The notes under the pieces: generated by a model
The model's input: only the letters and a program-made list of their open reading frames with translations
What the model was told of the DNA's origin: nothing
Database searches by the model: none
Assembly (NCBI GenBank): GCA_019639135.1
Contig: JAHBSL010000006.1
Location: forward strand, 104,020 to 168,019
Origin: Acidobacteriota bacterium
GTDB lineage: Bacteria > Acidobacteriota > Blastocatellia > Pyrinomonadales > Pyrinomonadaceae
Direction: 5' to 3'
DNA length: 64,000 nucleotides
Part shown: positions 27,540 through 35,833 of the stretch, piece by piece
Numbering within the stretch: the stretch's first letter is position 1
Layout: each line of letters begins with the position of its first letter
Made by a program: the position numbers and the translations under genes

Positions 27540-27667
27540 AGGCTAGCAGAATTTTTTGTGTTCTCATTATCCTATTAGGGAATGCCGGGGCAATCGAGTT
27601 TGTGTCAAAAGTTGTAAAACTAGGAATTTGTTTCTTTGTTATTGACGGTTTTTCAAGGGCCGGTTTT

Positions 27668-27747
27668 ACAACGGTGTTGCGATCACGGCGACCGACGCGG
27701 TCGGGAATGTAAGTACCGAATCGACCTACCAACGAAGAAGAAAGTAA
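27668..27747 (+). pseudogene. C-terminal tail remnant of a lost beta-sandwich repeat protein
   Basis: One frame encodes NGVAITATDAVGNVSTESTY, then QRRRK and a stop at 27745-27747. ITATDAxGNxS is the usual last strand of Ig/cadherin-like repeats in large secreted proteins. No start or upstream domain exists, so this looks like the stump of a gene removed when the RHS tip cassette arrived. The rest of the gap 27540-27866 holds nothing else that I can support. Confidence 0.4.
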
Positions 27748-27866
27748 CCACCTGGCTTAAGGTTTGTGTTTAGCCACACCTCAAAACCAGCATATTTCTT
27801 ATTATACTCATTGCGTCGATCCATGCGCTAAGAGAAAATCGACGTATTTGATTGACAACCGCCCAC

Positions 27867-30125
27867 CTAGTATTTAGGTTTCATCTCCTCCAAACGCCTA
27901 TCCATATCTCTGAAGAACCCCGTCACAACTGTCGAAACCATCCTTAGGCGCGCCGCCTCCGTGGCTGCGGCCTGGTTTATCGAAGCGGCATCGGAGCGTC
28001 CTTCAAAGTTTAGCTGGTTGGCGACTCGCTCCATATCGGCTGATCGACGAATTCCTGAAAGCTGGATACCCGCTCCCTGGCGGCTGCTTGCCGATGCGAT
28101 GCTGCTGCCTCGATCTATTGCCGCGATGCTTTGCGAAGCCTGTACTTCAAGGGCCTTATTGAGGCTGCTCTGGTAGGTATTCGAAGCATCTATCTTTTGA
28201 TCGGCGACATTCTGCGTATTCTCGTTTTGAAGCCCGGCATTATCGAGCGTCGTCGAGTTCATGTGCTTGTTTGCCTGCTGCAATACGTGCTTATCATTCG
28301 ACCAGTCGTAGAGTTCCACTCCTTTGCGGATCGGCACGGTTGTCCCGGCAATGGAAGACCCGCCGGGGATAGCGTCATATTTCATCATTCCGAAGTTCTT
28401 CAACGTTTCCTGGCTTCTCAAGCTTGTTTCTTTTGCCGCGTCGAATATCCTGCCGGTTTGTGTGCCCTCCGCTTCGGCAGTGGTTCCGGCGATCTCTCGA
28501 CGTGTGGCCGCCGAACTACTTGATATCCCAAAAGTCTTGCTGGCTTCGGCAAGCAGAGTTTGGGTTACCTGATTCGCTCGTATCTGACCGAGATTAGTGA
28601 CAAGGCCACCTTCAACTCCTGCGACTGACGAAACCAGCCTTGCATCGGTCGATAGGTTTGCGGCTTCGAGAGATTTCTTTGCGGCAGCCAGTTCTGCATT
28701 ATAGATTCCCTGTATCTGTGTATTCTCCGCCTGACGGTGGATGGCGGCACCGGCAACGATGCCGTAGGTCTCAAGAGCAGCGCCGAGAGACGTGAGCATC
28801 CAACCCATCGAAACCTGAGAGACGCCTTCGTACACCTGTCCCCGAAGCACGCGGTAGCTCAGCCAGGGCACGAGGATGAAGCACAGACTGGACACAAAAA
28901 ACATGACCGTAACGATCAGTGCACTCGATGCCGGATCGTATGCCCCGTTGGTGATTATCTGAGCGGTTTCGGGATCGAGAGAAAATACGCTTTCACCGTT
29001 GTAAATAGAAAGCGCAAGGAGGCCGATGCCGTAACACACATACAGAGTTATCTCTTTTACAATCGGAAAGGCGATCGCGAAGGTGGCGACTCCCCAGCAG
29101 AACGGATAAAAGATCTGGGCAGCAAACTTCTCGTCAAAACCAAAGGCCGATAGTACTGGTGCGGCAAGTTTCAGACCGATCAGGATGAACAATCCCGCAA
29201 CCGACAGAAATACAGCACCGAACTTAATGATGTTCTGCCCGATCACCATAAAGGTGAACATTCGCGGCATATCCCAGCCAAGGATGTTCATTGCCCCGGT
29301 AATGTCCTTTACGGACGACTCCTTGTCGGTGATGATCCCGATGAGGCCCGGTTCTCCGTTCGGCAGCCTTTCGGCCAGGATCTCGTTCGGGTCTTCAACT
29401 GCGAAGTTTGCCTTAACGTACTGTTTCATCTTCTCGTCGAACTCGGCGATCATCTGGCGATTGTATGCCCTTACAGGACGCGCAAAGAACTTTCCGGTTA
29501 CGGTAAGAGCATCGATGATGAACGGGCTGGCACCGATCACGACCATAAAGATGATCGTCCTTATTCCCCATGCGACAAGCTGCTCGGGACTTACGCCCCG
29601 ATTGTCGTGGAATCGCCGAATGAAAGCCACTATCAGAACAAAACTCGAGATGATCCATGCAAGAAATGTCAGGATCGGCATCAGCGGTCTCACGATCGCG
29701 TCCAGGATCGACCTGAAAAGCCACTCCTGTCCGGTTCGCATCATGTTCTGTATCTGTTCGCTAAAGCTCGGAGCCGCGGGTTTGGGGGGGAGGACGGGAC
29801 CGGGCTGCGGAGTTGCGGTTGGGTTCGCCGGATACTGGTTCTCAAACTGCTGCAATACCGGAGCCGGACTTCCATCTAAAGGCGGCATAAATGGCGAATC
29901 GCTATTTATTGTCGTGATGAGATCATTCGCCGTAACCGGCTGGCCGTTCATCGTTCCGATAGGGGTCTGTCCTTCGACACGTGGGGGGCGAGGAGGGCGC
30001 GGCCGGGTAGTTTGCCCGGCCGCAGAGGTGGCGAAGAGGCAGGGGGAGATGAGGAACGTTAAGAAAAATGCGAACGCTGCGATAGCGTGGCGGAGTTTTG
30101 TCCTGTCTTTCATCGGCTTGATCAT
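27867..30125 (-). CDS. VirB6/TrbL-like inner-membrane protein of the type IV secretion system
   Basis: The 752-residue protein has an N-terminal signal-like segment, a Pro-rich periplasmic stretch (RPRPPRPPRVEG), then about six to seven membrane segments between residues 130 and 450 (LMPILTFLAWIISSFVLIVAF; IRTIIFMVVIGASPFIIDAL; FLSVAGLFILIGLKL; others). The C-terminal 300 residues are a long soluble Ala/Ser/Gln-rich helical tail. This is the plan of VirB6/TrbL, which forms part of the inner-membrane channel. It is last in the minus-strand arm, 25 bases after the virB5-like gene. Sequence families in this group diverge strongly, so the name rests on topology and order. Confidence 0.75.
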   Translation of the reverse strand: MIKPMKDRTKLRHAIAAFAFFLTFLISPCLFATSAAGQTTRPRPPRPPRVEGQTPIGTMNGQPVTANDLITTINSDSPFMPPLDGSPAPVLQQFENQYPANPTATPQPGPVLPPKPAAPSFSEQIQNMMRTGQEWLFRSILDAIVRPLMPILTFLAWIISSFVLIVAFIRRFHDNRGVSPEQLVAWGIRTIIFMVVIGASPFIIDALTVTGKFFARPVRAYNRQMIAEFDEKMKQYVKANFAVEDPNEILAERLPNGEPGLIGIITDKESSVKDITGAMNILGWDMPRMFTFMVIGQNIIKFGAVFLSVAGLFILIGLKLAAPVLSAFGFDEKFAAQIFYPFCWGVATFAIAFPIVKEITLYVCYGIGLLALSIYNGESVFSLDPETAQIITNGAYDPASSALIVTVMFFVSSLCFILVPWLSYRVLRGQVYEGVSQVSMGWMLTSLGAALETYGIVAGAAIHRQAENTQIQGIYNAELAAAKKSLEAANLSTDARLVSSVAGVEGGLVTNLGQIRANQVTQTLLAEASKTFGISSSSAATRREIAGTTAEAEGTQTGRIFDAAKETSLRSQETLKNFGMMKYDAIPGGSSIAGTTVPIRKGVELYDWSNDKHVLQQANKHMNSTTLDNAGLQNENTQNVADQKIDASNTYQSSLNKALEVQASQSIAAIDRGSSIASASSRQGAGIQLSGIRRSADMERVANQLNFEGRSDAASINQAAATEAARLRMVSTVVTGFFRDMDRRLEEMKPKY

Positions 30126-30150
30126 TTCTGTTGTAAGAATCCTTTAAAAT

Positions 30151-31086
30151 TCAGGGAAGGGGGTTCCGATAAACGTCTTCGTCCCAGACCTCGTATCTTT
30201 CGAGTTCGCGAAGGAATTCGTCCGAGGCACGCGTCACGCCGGACATCATCTCTGTGGACCGATGGATCTCCTTCCCGAATTCGGTCATCTGTTCCATCTT
30301 CAGGCCGTATGCGACAAATTTTGCGTGGATCCGGGCCTCAAGCTCGCGAAGCTGGCCTTCCACGGTGGAGATCCGAAGATTTATGGCAAGCATCTGATCG
30401 ATCAATGACTGAACGCCGTCCTGGTTGGCTGAAGGGTTCGCCGAGATCACCCTTGTCTCTTCCGCGATCCGTTCCCTTTCCTCGTAGAGTTTTACAAGAT
30501 CGAGAAGCATGTTCTCGCGGTCGAAGAGCATTCGTTCGAGTTCCGAATCGAGTTTTGCGAGGCGTTCGAGGTTTGCCAGGTGTGCGTCGGCGCTTCGCCC
30601 GATCGAATGTCGCAGGAAATCGTCGAGATCGCGTTTGTTGGCTTCCATATCGAAGATGCCGTTCTTTAGCCTTCGTGCAATATTGACCACCGAATGGATC
30701 TGGCTTGTTATCGTGGCCTCGATCCGTTTTTTGAGTTCAAACGTGCCGCGGATCAGCCGCCCGAGCATGGCGTATGTTGTGATCAGCTGGCGGTGACGCA
30801 TAACCTGCTCATCGACCTTGTCGAGTATGCCTCGAAGGTTCGTGACGCTTTCGATCATCTTTTGGTACTGCTGTACGGCCTTCTCGTACATCCGGACGTA
30901 ATGATTTATTGTTTCGACCCACCTCGACGCTTCCTCAACCCTCTTGGCCACTTGCAGGGCATATTGCGACGGATCGAATACGGTCCATTGGGCAGCAGCG
31001 GGTTTTACATCGAAACCGATAAGGATCGATGAAAGGATCAGGCTCAACATAAACTGCCTGAAGATCTCTTGCTTTTTGTTGCTCAT
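30151..31086 (-). CDS. VirB5/TrbJ-like periplasmic pilus protein
   Basis: The 311-residue protein has a signal peptide (SLILSSILIGFDVKPAAA) followed by QWTVFDPSQYALQ, the start typical of TrbJ. The rest is almost entirely helical with heptad-like spacing (about residues 40-290), as expected of VirB5/TrbJ, a minor pilus-tip or periplasmic adhesin. Its ATG overlaps the stop of the virB4-like gene (ATGA). Confidence 0.8.
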   Translation of the reverse strand: MSNKKQEIFRQFMLSLILSSILIGFDVKPAAAQWTVFDPSQYALQVAKRVEEASRWVETINHYVRMYEKAVQQYQKMIESVTNLRGILDKVDEQVMRHRQLITTYAMLGRLIRGTFELKKRIEATITSQIHSVVNIARRLKNGIFDMEANKRDLDDFLRHSIGRSADAHLANLERLAKLDSELERMLFDRENMLLDLVKLYEERERIAEETRVISANPSANQDGVQSLIDQMLAINLRISTVEGQLRELEARIHAKFVAYGLKMEQMTEFGKEIHRSTEMMSGVTRASDEFLRELERYEVWDEDVYRNPLP

Positions 31087-33953
31087 ACTAATTCTTCAAC
31101 CTCCGTCAGCTCTCGTAGATCGGCCTCGGAAAGCTCGATTCTTCCTATGGCCGTAAGCCCGCGAGGATATTTGGCGGCCAGCCAGGTAACAATTATTTCA
31201 AGGGGCAGATCCGGTCGAAGATTCTCGACGAGCCTTCTCGCATTGGCCTCGTTCGTATCGTTGGTATTGGCCCAGATCATTACGGGTGAGAGATGTATTT
31301 CGGCCATCTGAACGATCTTGTCTGCACCGCTTCCGATCACGAACACCCATTGCGTGTAGCTGCCGTATTGGTTCCTGATGCCTCGAATGGCTGCAATGGT
31401 TTCAGGAGCCAGTTCGCAGTCGTCCGCCAGCCGCTCAAACCCACCGATCTGCTTCCCGATCATTTTCACCCCGGAATTCTTGACGAGATCGATCCCGGTG
31501 ATATTCGGCTGTTCGGGCGTTCCGGTGAAATGCTCATAGGCCTGCGAAAACAAAACCGTTACAAGACCTTCTTTTCTGCCGGTAACGGTAGCTTCGGCGA
31601 TGAGCTCCTGTATCGCGGGAAAATGCCTGTTTATCTCGCGCATCTCGTCGCATAGAAAGAGGATCGGCGTTTTCTGGTTTTGGGCATTCTCTTCCCCGAT
31701 CTCCTGCATGATCTGGGCGCTGATCCGGAAACCGACGCTCTCGCGTATCTTTTCATCAAGGCTGCTTATGCCCGATAGTTCGAATACATCGAACATCGAC
31801 GGTTCGTCGTAGTCGGGGTGCGTAGGGGCGTTAAGCCATGGATCTTTTCGATGGATGTTGAGCTTTAGGTAAAGCTCGTTCGCCTGCCTCTCTTCACCGG
31901 CATTCCAGTGATAGCTTTTCAGGATGTCCAGGAAGTGGCCGAGCGTCGGCTGGAACTTCGGGCGGCCGTAACCGTTCCGTGCGAGGGCCATCTTATAGAC
32001 CTCGTCTATGACAGTGGATGCAACGGCACTCGTGATGGCATCCGTCTTCGGCGTCTTGCTCAGGATCAGGATGTCGGTCAGAACCATCGCGAGCTGCCGT
32101 TTAGTTGGAGGCACGCCGTTCTCGATCCCCGGATAGTTCCAGATGTTGATCGGCTTGGGGTCTTTTTCGGTGAATTCTATATGCCTTCCGCCAAAGAGTC
32201 GGCAGATCGGCTTGAACGAATGACGATAATCCATCACCCTCACTTTCACATTCCCGCGATGGGCCCGGATGTCGGTGATCAGCATTGACGCGAGGAATGA
32301 CTTCCCTTCTCCGGAAGCAGCGGTAACAATCACGGTCGGAGATTTGATCAAGGATCGGTCGTACAGATTGAGACCAAAAATCTGTCCGTTCGGCGTGGTA
32401 AAGATACTATGCGGGCGTTTACTGCCCTGCCAACTCGTCTCGGTCGGCACAAACGCGATAACGGAATCTGCCGTCTCAGTTAGCTCTTGTCCTGTTCGTC
32501 GAGGAGAAAGTTCACCAGCAAGCATTCTGGGATATATGGCACGCTGACGAACACTGTCCTCCCTGACGGCATCGGCACCGATCTTCTTGCGGATCGCCGA
32601 GACGACGGCATCGCAGCGATCATCGAGCACTTCCAGTTGACGGCGGGCTTCCTTTGCCCCCTTTGATCTCTCGGCAAAGACGATGACGTTCATCCGAAGG
32701 CGGCATATCTCTTCGTTGTCGGCCTCGACCTGTTCGAGCAGGTTTTCGAGATCGCCCTTTATCACCACGGCATCCTTTTTCAGATTCCTGAAGCCGAGCC
32801 AGGTGTTTCGGCTGCCCTCGATCCGGTCGATCCGTTTTTGAAGATCTTTCTTTGCTGCCTGCTTTTCGTTCGTTATCAGATCGACGACGATCTCGTGTGG
32901 AAAACACAGATTCCTTGTCGCGGTGAGATAGCGCATCACGTCGGCAGTGACAAAACCGTTCGGCAGGCTTTTGAGACTCACAAGGCTTGCCGGTGTGCCG
33001 TTGTGCCGGACGAACAGTTCACCGCCGGCTTCTATCCTGGTACTCGCAAGGTACCTCCTGATGTCCACACGCTGTTGATCCGGTAGCACCGGAACTGCCG
33101 CGTGATCGCGTCGATGGCTTGCAAACAGGTTCGCGAACAGATCTTCGGCACCCATTTCACTCAAATTAAGCGATTTCGGGAAATTTGCCTCGAACGCCTG
33201 AAAGACACGCAATGCCTTTGCCCGGCAATCCGACTCGGCTTTGAGTTCTCGCGTGACCATCGCCTCGCCGACAGAGTTCCTTGCTTTGAGGATCGGCTGT
33301 CGCAGGAATCCGATCGGCCCGTGTTCGCGGATCGCCCGAATCACGGACGGGAAGGCCCTTCCCGAAAGGCTGTTATCGTTCCTGTCGCGTACCGGCACAC
33401 GTATCCAAACGCTTGCCGACTGCCGCATCACCTGGCCGGAACGGATAGCCTCCTCGTAAAGAGAAAGATTTGTGGCCTGAAGGATACAGGCTACGGGATC
33501 GCTTGTCTCGGTATTTCGGGAGCGAAGATGATCTTTGAGCACCCGCCCGTCATCCGCGGCATTTGCAAAACGAAACTGGATGATCGTGTTTGCCGGTTTA
33601 TCGAACTTTAGAATCGTCTTGAGGTCTTCGATCCGCTGCTCGGTCAGCCTGCCATCGTCGTACAGGCTATTCGCCGGTTCGAAGCTGTATGCCTTGCCAA
33701 AGCTTCCGTCCCGGTAGCGGATGACGTTGCCTTCAAGCCCGAGGATCTCGGTCGGGAAAAGCCGGCCGGTTTCGCCGGGGATCTCTGTCGATGCCGGGTC
33801 TCGGGTTGTCGGTCCGATCCCTTTAGTCTCATCGCGATGAAACCGGAAATGAGGAAACAATCGCCGCCCGATAACAAGACCGATACCGGCAAACATAACG
33901 CTGCCGAAAAGTGTGATCGCAACGTGTGCGAAAGAAAGATTTGCTGTGTCCAT
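31083..33953 (-). CDS. VirB4/TrbE-like conjugation ATPase
   Basis: The 956-residue protein has one N-terminal hydrophobic segment (VAITLFGSVMFAGIGLVIG), a VirB4 N-terminal domain, then the ATPase domain with Walker A TAASGEGKSF near residue 545 and Walker B PILFLCDEMREI near 764. VirB4 powers pilus biogenesis and substrate passage at the inner membrane. It is about 100 residues longer than many VirB4 proteins. It follows the virB3-like gene after 24 bases with no clear Shine-Dalgarno; the ATG is followed by a plausible N-terminus, so the start is accepted. Confidence 0.9.
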   Translation of the reverse strand: MDTANLSFAHVAITLFGSVMFAGIGLVIGRRLFPHFRFHRDETKGIGPTTRDPASTEIPGETGRLFPTEILGLEGNVIRYRDGSFGKAYSFEPANSLYDDGRLTEQRIEDLKTILKFDKPANTIIQFRFANAADDGRVLKDHLRSRNTETSDPVACILQATNLSLYEEAIRSGQVMRQSASVWIRVPVRDRNDNSLSGRAFPSVIRAIREHGPIGFLRQPILKARNSVGEAMVTRELKAESDCRAKALRVFQAFEANFPKSLNLSEMGAEDLFANLFASHRRDHAAVPVLPDQQRVDIRRYLASTRIEAGGELFVRHNGTPASLVSLKSLPNGFVTADVMRYLTATRNLCFPHEIVVDLITNEKQAAKKDLQKRIDRIEGSRNTWLGFRNLKKDAVVIKGDLENLLEQVEADNEEICRLRMNVIVFAERSKGAKEARRQLEVLDDRCDAVVSAIRKKIGADAVREDSVRQRAIYPRMLAGELSPRRTGQELTETADSVIAFVPTETSWQGSKRPHSIFTTPNGQIFGLNLYDRSLIKSPTVIVTAASGEGKSFLASMLITDIRAHRGNVKVRVMDYRHSFKPICRLFGGRHIEFTEKDPKPINIWNYPGIENGVPPTKRQLAMVLTDILILSKTPKTDAITSAVASTVIDEVYKMALARNGYGRPKFQPTLGHFLDILKSYHWNAGEERQANELYLKLNIHRKDPWLNAPTHPDYDEPSMFDVFELSGISSLDEKIRESVGFRISAQIMQEIGEENAQNQKTPILFLCDEMREINRHFPAIQELIAEATVTGRKEGLVTVLFSQAYEHFTGTPEQPNITGIDLVKNSGVKMIGKQIGGFERLADDCELAPETIAAIRGIRNQYGSYTQWVFVIGSGADKIVQMAEIHLSPVMIWANTNDTNEANARRLVENLRPDLPLEIIVTWLAAKYPRGLTAIGRIELSEADLRELTEVEELV

Positions 33954-33977
33954 TTGTTTGTTTTTGGTCTTTGGTTT

Positions 33978-34313
33978 TTAGTTTTTCGCGTCCCGAACCC
34001 AGTCTCGTGTCTCAAGTTCTCCAAAGAGGGGAGGTCGAAACGGTGCCCACCGGTCGGCTGTTGCATCGAATTTCTGAGAGAGCCAGTATTCGGGTTTGCT
34101 GAGACGCAGGTAGTTGAACGTTCCGAGGAGTATCAGGAACGAAAACAAACCAAGCGGAAAACCAAGCGGCACATATCCGAACCAGAGGCCGAAGACGAAT
34201 GGTGTCAGGTATAGAGCGCCGGTCGGCACGAGTATGTACTTCCAGTCGGTCGAATAGACCCCGAATCGTTTTAGCCCGCGAAACACGTTTGGCCTGGTTG
34301 CCCGTCGTCTCAT
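33978..34313 (-). CDS. VirB3/TrbD-like inner-membrane protein
   Basis: A 111-residue protein with AGGAGG directly upstream of the ATG. Two adjacent hydrophobic segments span about residues 27-68 (YILVPTGALYLTPFVFGLWFG; LGLFSFLILLGTF), followed by a short soluble tail with PEYW. This is the small two-span VirB3/TrbD type, always next to VirB4, as here. Confidence 0.8.
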   Translation of the reverse strand: MRRRATRPNVFRGLKRFGVYSTDWKYILVPTGALYLTPFVFGLWFGYVPLGFPLGLFSFLILLGTFNYLRLSKPEYWLSQKFDATADRWAPFRPPLFGELETRDWVRDAKN

Positions 34314-34322
34314 TCACTCCTC

Positions 34323-34664
34323 CTAGAAGTTGGTGTCAACCCCGACCGCACGCCCTTGAGCAAGCTGCCAGAAGACGGCAACGATGGTGCCAAACGCAAA
34401 AGAAAGCAGAGAACCGAACGCCTGGTTGCCCCATTCCTTACCGGTCATCTTGTTGTAGATCGCCCAGGCTACTCCTACCGCACCGAGACAGAAGAGGATG
34501 ATCGCCATTAGCTTCAGAGCTTCGCGGATGATGTTGGAAAGATTGTTTGCATCGCCGGTAAAGATCGGCCCTTGCGCAAGCAGGATATTTGTAAATAGCA
34601 AAACGGCCGCGACAGGAGCCAGTTGTGCCGCTGCATATCGTATCGTTTGTATAAATTTCTTCAT
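34323..34664 (-). CDS. VirB2/TrbC-like pilin
   Basis: The 113-residue precursor has a long signal segment (AAAQLAPVAAVLLFTNILLAQ) and two further hydrophobic stretches (LKLMAIILFCLGAVGVAWAIYN; FGSLLSFAFGTIVAVFWQLA), the plan of conjugative prepilins. GAGGA precedes the ATG. First gene of the minus-strand secretion arm; a sigma-54-type promoter lies about 75 bases upstream. Confidence 0.85.
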   Translation of the reverse strand: MKKFIQTIRYAAAQLAPVAAVLLFTNILLAQGPIFTGDANNLSNIIREALKLMAIILFCLGAVGVAWAIYNKMTGKEWGNQAFGSLLSFAFGTIVAVFWQLAQGRAVGVDTNF

Positions 34665-34691
34665 GTCTTGTCCTCGTGTGAATCGTATTTA

Positions 34692-34722
34692 TGACGCTTC
34701 GATAGAACTTCGGAAAGCGTCA
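34692..34722. promoter_or_regulatory. inverted repeat between the divergent secretion arms
   Basis: TGACGCTT (34692-34699) and AAGCGTCA (34715-34722) form a perfect 8-bp inverted repeat with a 15-base spacer. It lies about 50-80 bases upstream of the plus-strand -24/-12 element, a usual distance for an activator site. It is inside the presumed leader of the minus-strand transcript, so a leader hairpin is the alternative. Confidence 0.35.
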
Positions 34723-34738
34723 ACGGTCTTGCTCGCTT

Positions 34739-34754
34739 TGCAAGGCTTGTGCCG
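34739..34754 (-). promoter_or_regulatory. sigma-54-type -24/-12 promoter of the virB2-B6 arm
   Basis: Read on the minus strand the sequence is CGGCACAAGCCTTGCA. It matches the consensus TGGCACR-N4-TTGCW in every position but the first, with GG and GC in exact register. The expected start site is near 34728, leaving a leader of about 64 bases before the pilin gene. Confidence 0.65.
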
Positions 34755-34772
34755 CGTCGCGTGTGAGGCGCC

Positions 34773-34788
34773 TGGCACACAGCTTGCG
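34773..34788 (+). promoter_or_regulatory. sigma-54-type -24/-12 promoter of the virB1-like gene
   Basis: TGGCACACAGCTTGCG matches the -24/-12 consensus with exact GG-GC spacing; only the final base departs. The predicted start site, 11-13 bases past the GC, falls at about 34798-34800, just before the ATG at 34802. Confidence 0.65.
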
Positions 34789-34801
34789 AACCGCTCGCGT
34801 C

Positions 34802-35656
34802 ATGCAAAAACGAATTTACATTGCCGCTGTCTTACTGGTGTTCGGTGTCACTCAATCGGTTTCTTCGCAGACCCGTCCGGCCATCTCACGAACCATGCTT
34901 TCGAGAATGGCTGTTTTGTCGCGTGCCGCATTGTTCGAACAAACGATCCTTGACGCGGCCCGGAAAGAACGTGTCGATCCGAAGATCCTGTGGACGATCG
35001 CGTACAACGAGACGCGGTTCCGCCCGTGGCTCACAAGTCCAAAGAACGCTCAGGGGCTGATGCAGTTCATACCCGCAACTGCCGTAAGGTTCGGCCTCGC
35101 AGATCCCTATGAACCGAAAGCATCGATCTACGCTGCCGCCCGGTATGTAAAGTATCTCGGCAAGCTATTTGACTGGCGTCTCGATTCGGTTCTTGCTGCT
35201 TACAACGCGGGTGAAGGCACCGTTCTCGCCTATCTGAACGGAAAGACAGTTCGTTCAAACGGAAAGCTGATAAACCCCGCGGGGCGACGGACAGAAGGCG
35301 GCGTTCCGCCGTATAGGGAGACCATCAACTATGTCTCGCAGGGTCTAAAAGTATATCGCTGGCTGGAGACGCAGGGCAGATTTCGGGGAGCATCGAAAGA
35401 AGCTGAGATCTACGCGGCAAACCAGACAAGACAATCGAAGCAGGATGCTCCGAACGAAGAACACGTCACCGGGGATACAACTGGAAGGATGGTGCTCTAT
35501 GATCCGCGAACCGGCAGGCGTTTTCTGGTCAGCACCGGTGGGCGGGGCGGATTACAGCCGATCGATCAGGACGGGCCGGTGATAATATCTCCCGGCTCTC
35601 GCAGCCTCCCCGCTCAAAAAGCAAGGTCGACTTTCGCCGGAAATATCATGCCGTAG
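34802..35656 (+). CDS. lytic transglycosylase, VirB1-like
   Basis: Start taken at ATG 34802 (MQKRIYIAAVLLVFGVTQSVSSQ), which gives a clean signal peptide; an earlier GTG at 34763 would place the sigma-54 promoter inside the gene. The SLT domain (residues about 40-170) has the catalytic Glu in IAYNETRFRPW, then AQGLMQFIPATA and AYNAGEG, the three signatures of the family. The product opens peptidoglycan for assembly of the secretion channel. A Gly/Ser-rich C-terminal tail of about 80 residues follows. No Shine-Dalgarno is visible. Confidence 0.85.
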   Translation: MQKRIYIAAVLLVFGVTQSVSSQTRPAISRTMLSRMAVLSRAALFEQTILDAARKERVDPKILWTIAYNETRFRPWLTSPKNAQGLMQFIPATAVRFGLADPYEPKASIYAAARYVKYLGKLFDWRLDSVLAAYNAGEGTVLAYLNGKTVRSNGKLINPAGRRTEGGVPPYRETINYVSQGLKVYRWLETQGRFRGASKEAEIYAANQTRQSKQDAPNEEHVTGDTTGRMVLYDPRTGRRFLVSTGGRGGLQPIDQDGPVIISPGSRSLPAQKARSTFAGNIMP

Positions 35657-35773
35657 ACGCATTTGGTCTAATTTTGCTGTGATCTTGGATAGATAACGCA
35701 CCAGCGGACGAATTTTGCTCCACCTAGCAACACAAGATCCCGCGATATTCCGTTATTTCAGCCAAATTCGCTT

Positions 35774-35789
35774 TGGCACCACTCTTGCG
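35774..35789 (+). promoter_or_regulatory. sigma-54-type -24/-12 promoter of the virB8-virD4 arm
   Basis: TGGCACCACTCTTGCG has the GG and GC elements in exact spacing. Predicted start site is about 35800, 34 bases before the virB8-like ATG. Upstream, at 35657-35773, AATTTTGCT occurs twice; whether that is an activator site is unclear. Confidence 0.65.
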
Positions 35790-35833
35790 AAACGGACAAG
35801 AAAGCAGGCGAACGGCCCGCATGAACCGTCCGC

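Noticed and set aside
27580..27640. Possible second IS3 fragment (IEFVSKV)
   Set aside because: The following FFVIDGFSR-like part is in the wrong order for an IS3 integrase core, so the resemblance is probably accidental.
29185..30147. 320-residue open frame on the plus strand
   Set aside because: Antisense to the VirB6-like gene; its composition mirrors the membrane segments of the opposite strand.
32538..32553. TGGCAC inside the VirB4-like gene as a sigma-54 promoter
   Set aside because: No TTGC at the required spacing; the same holds for TGGCAC at 17709, 27346, 29508 and 62333.
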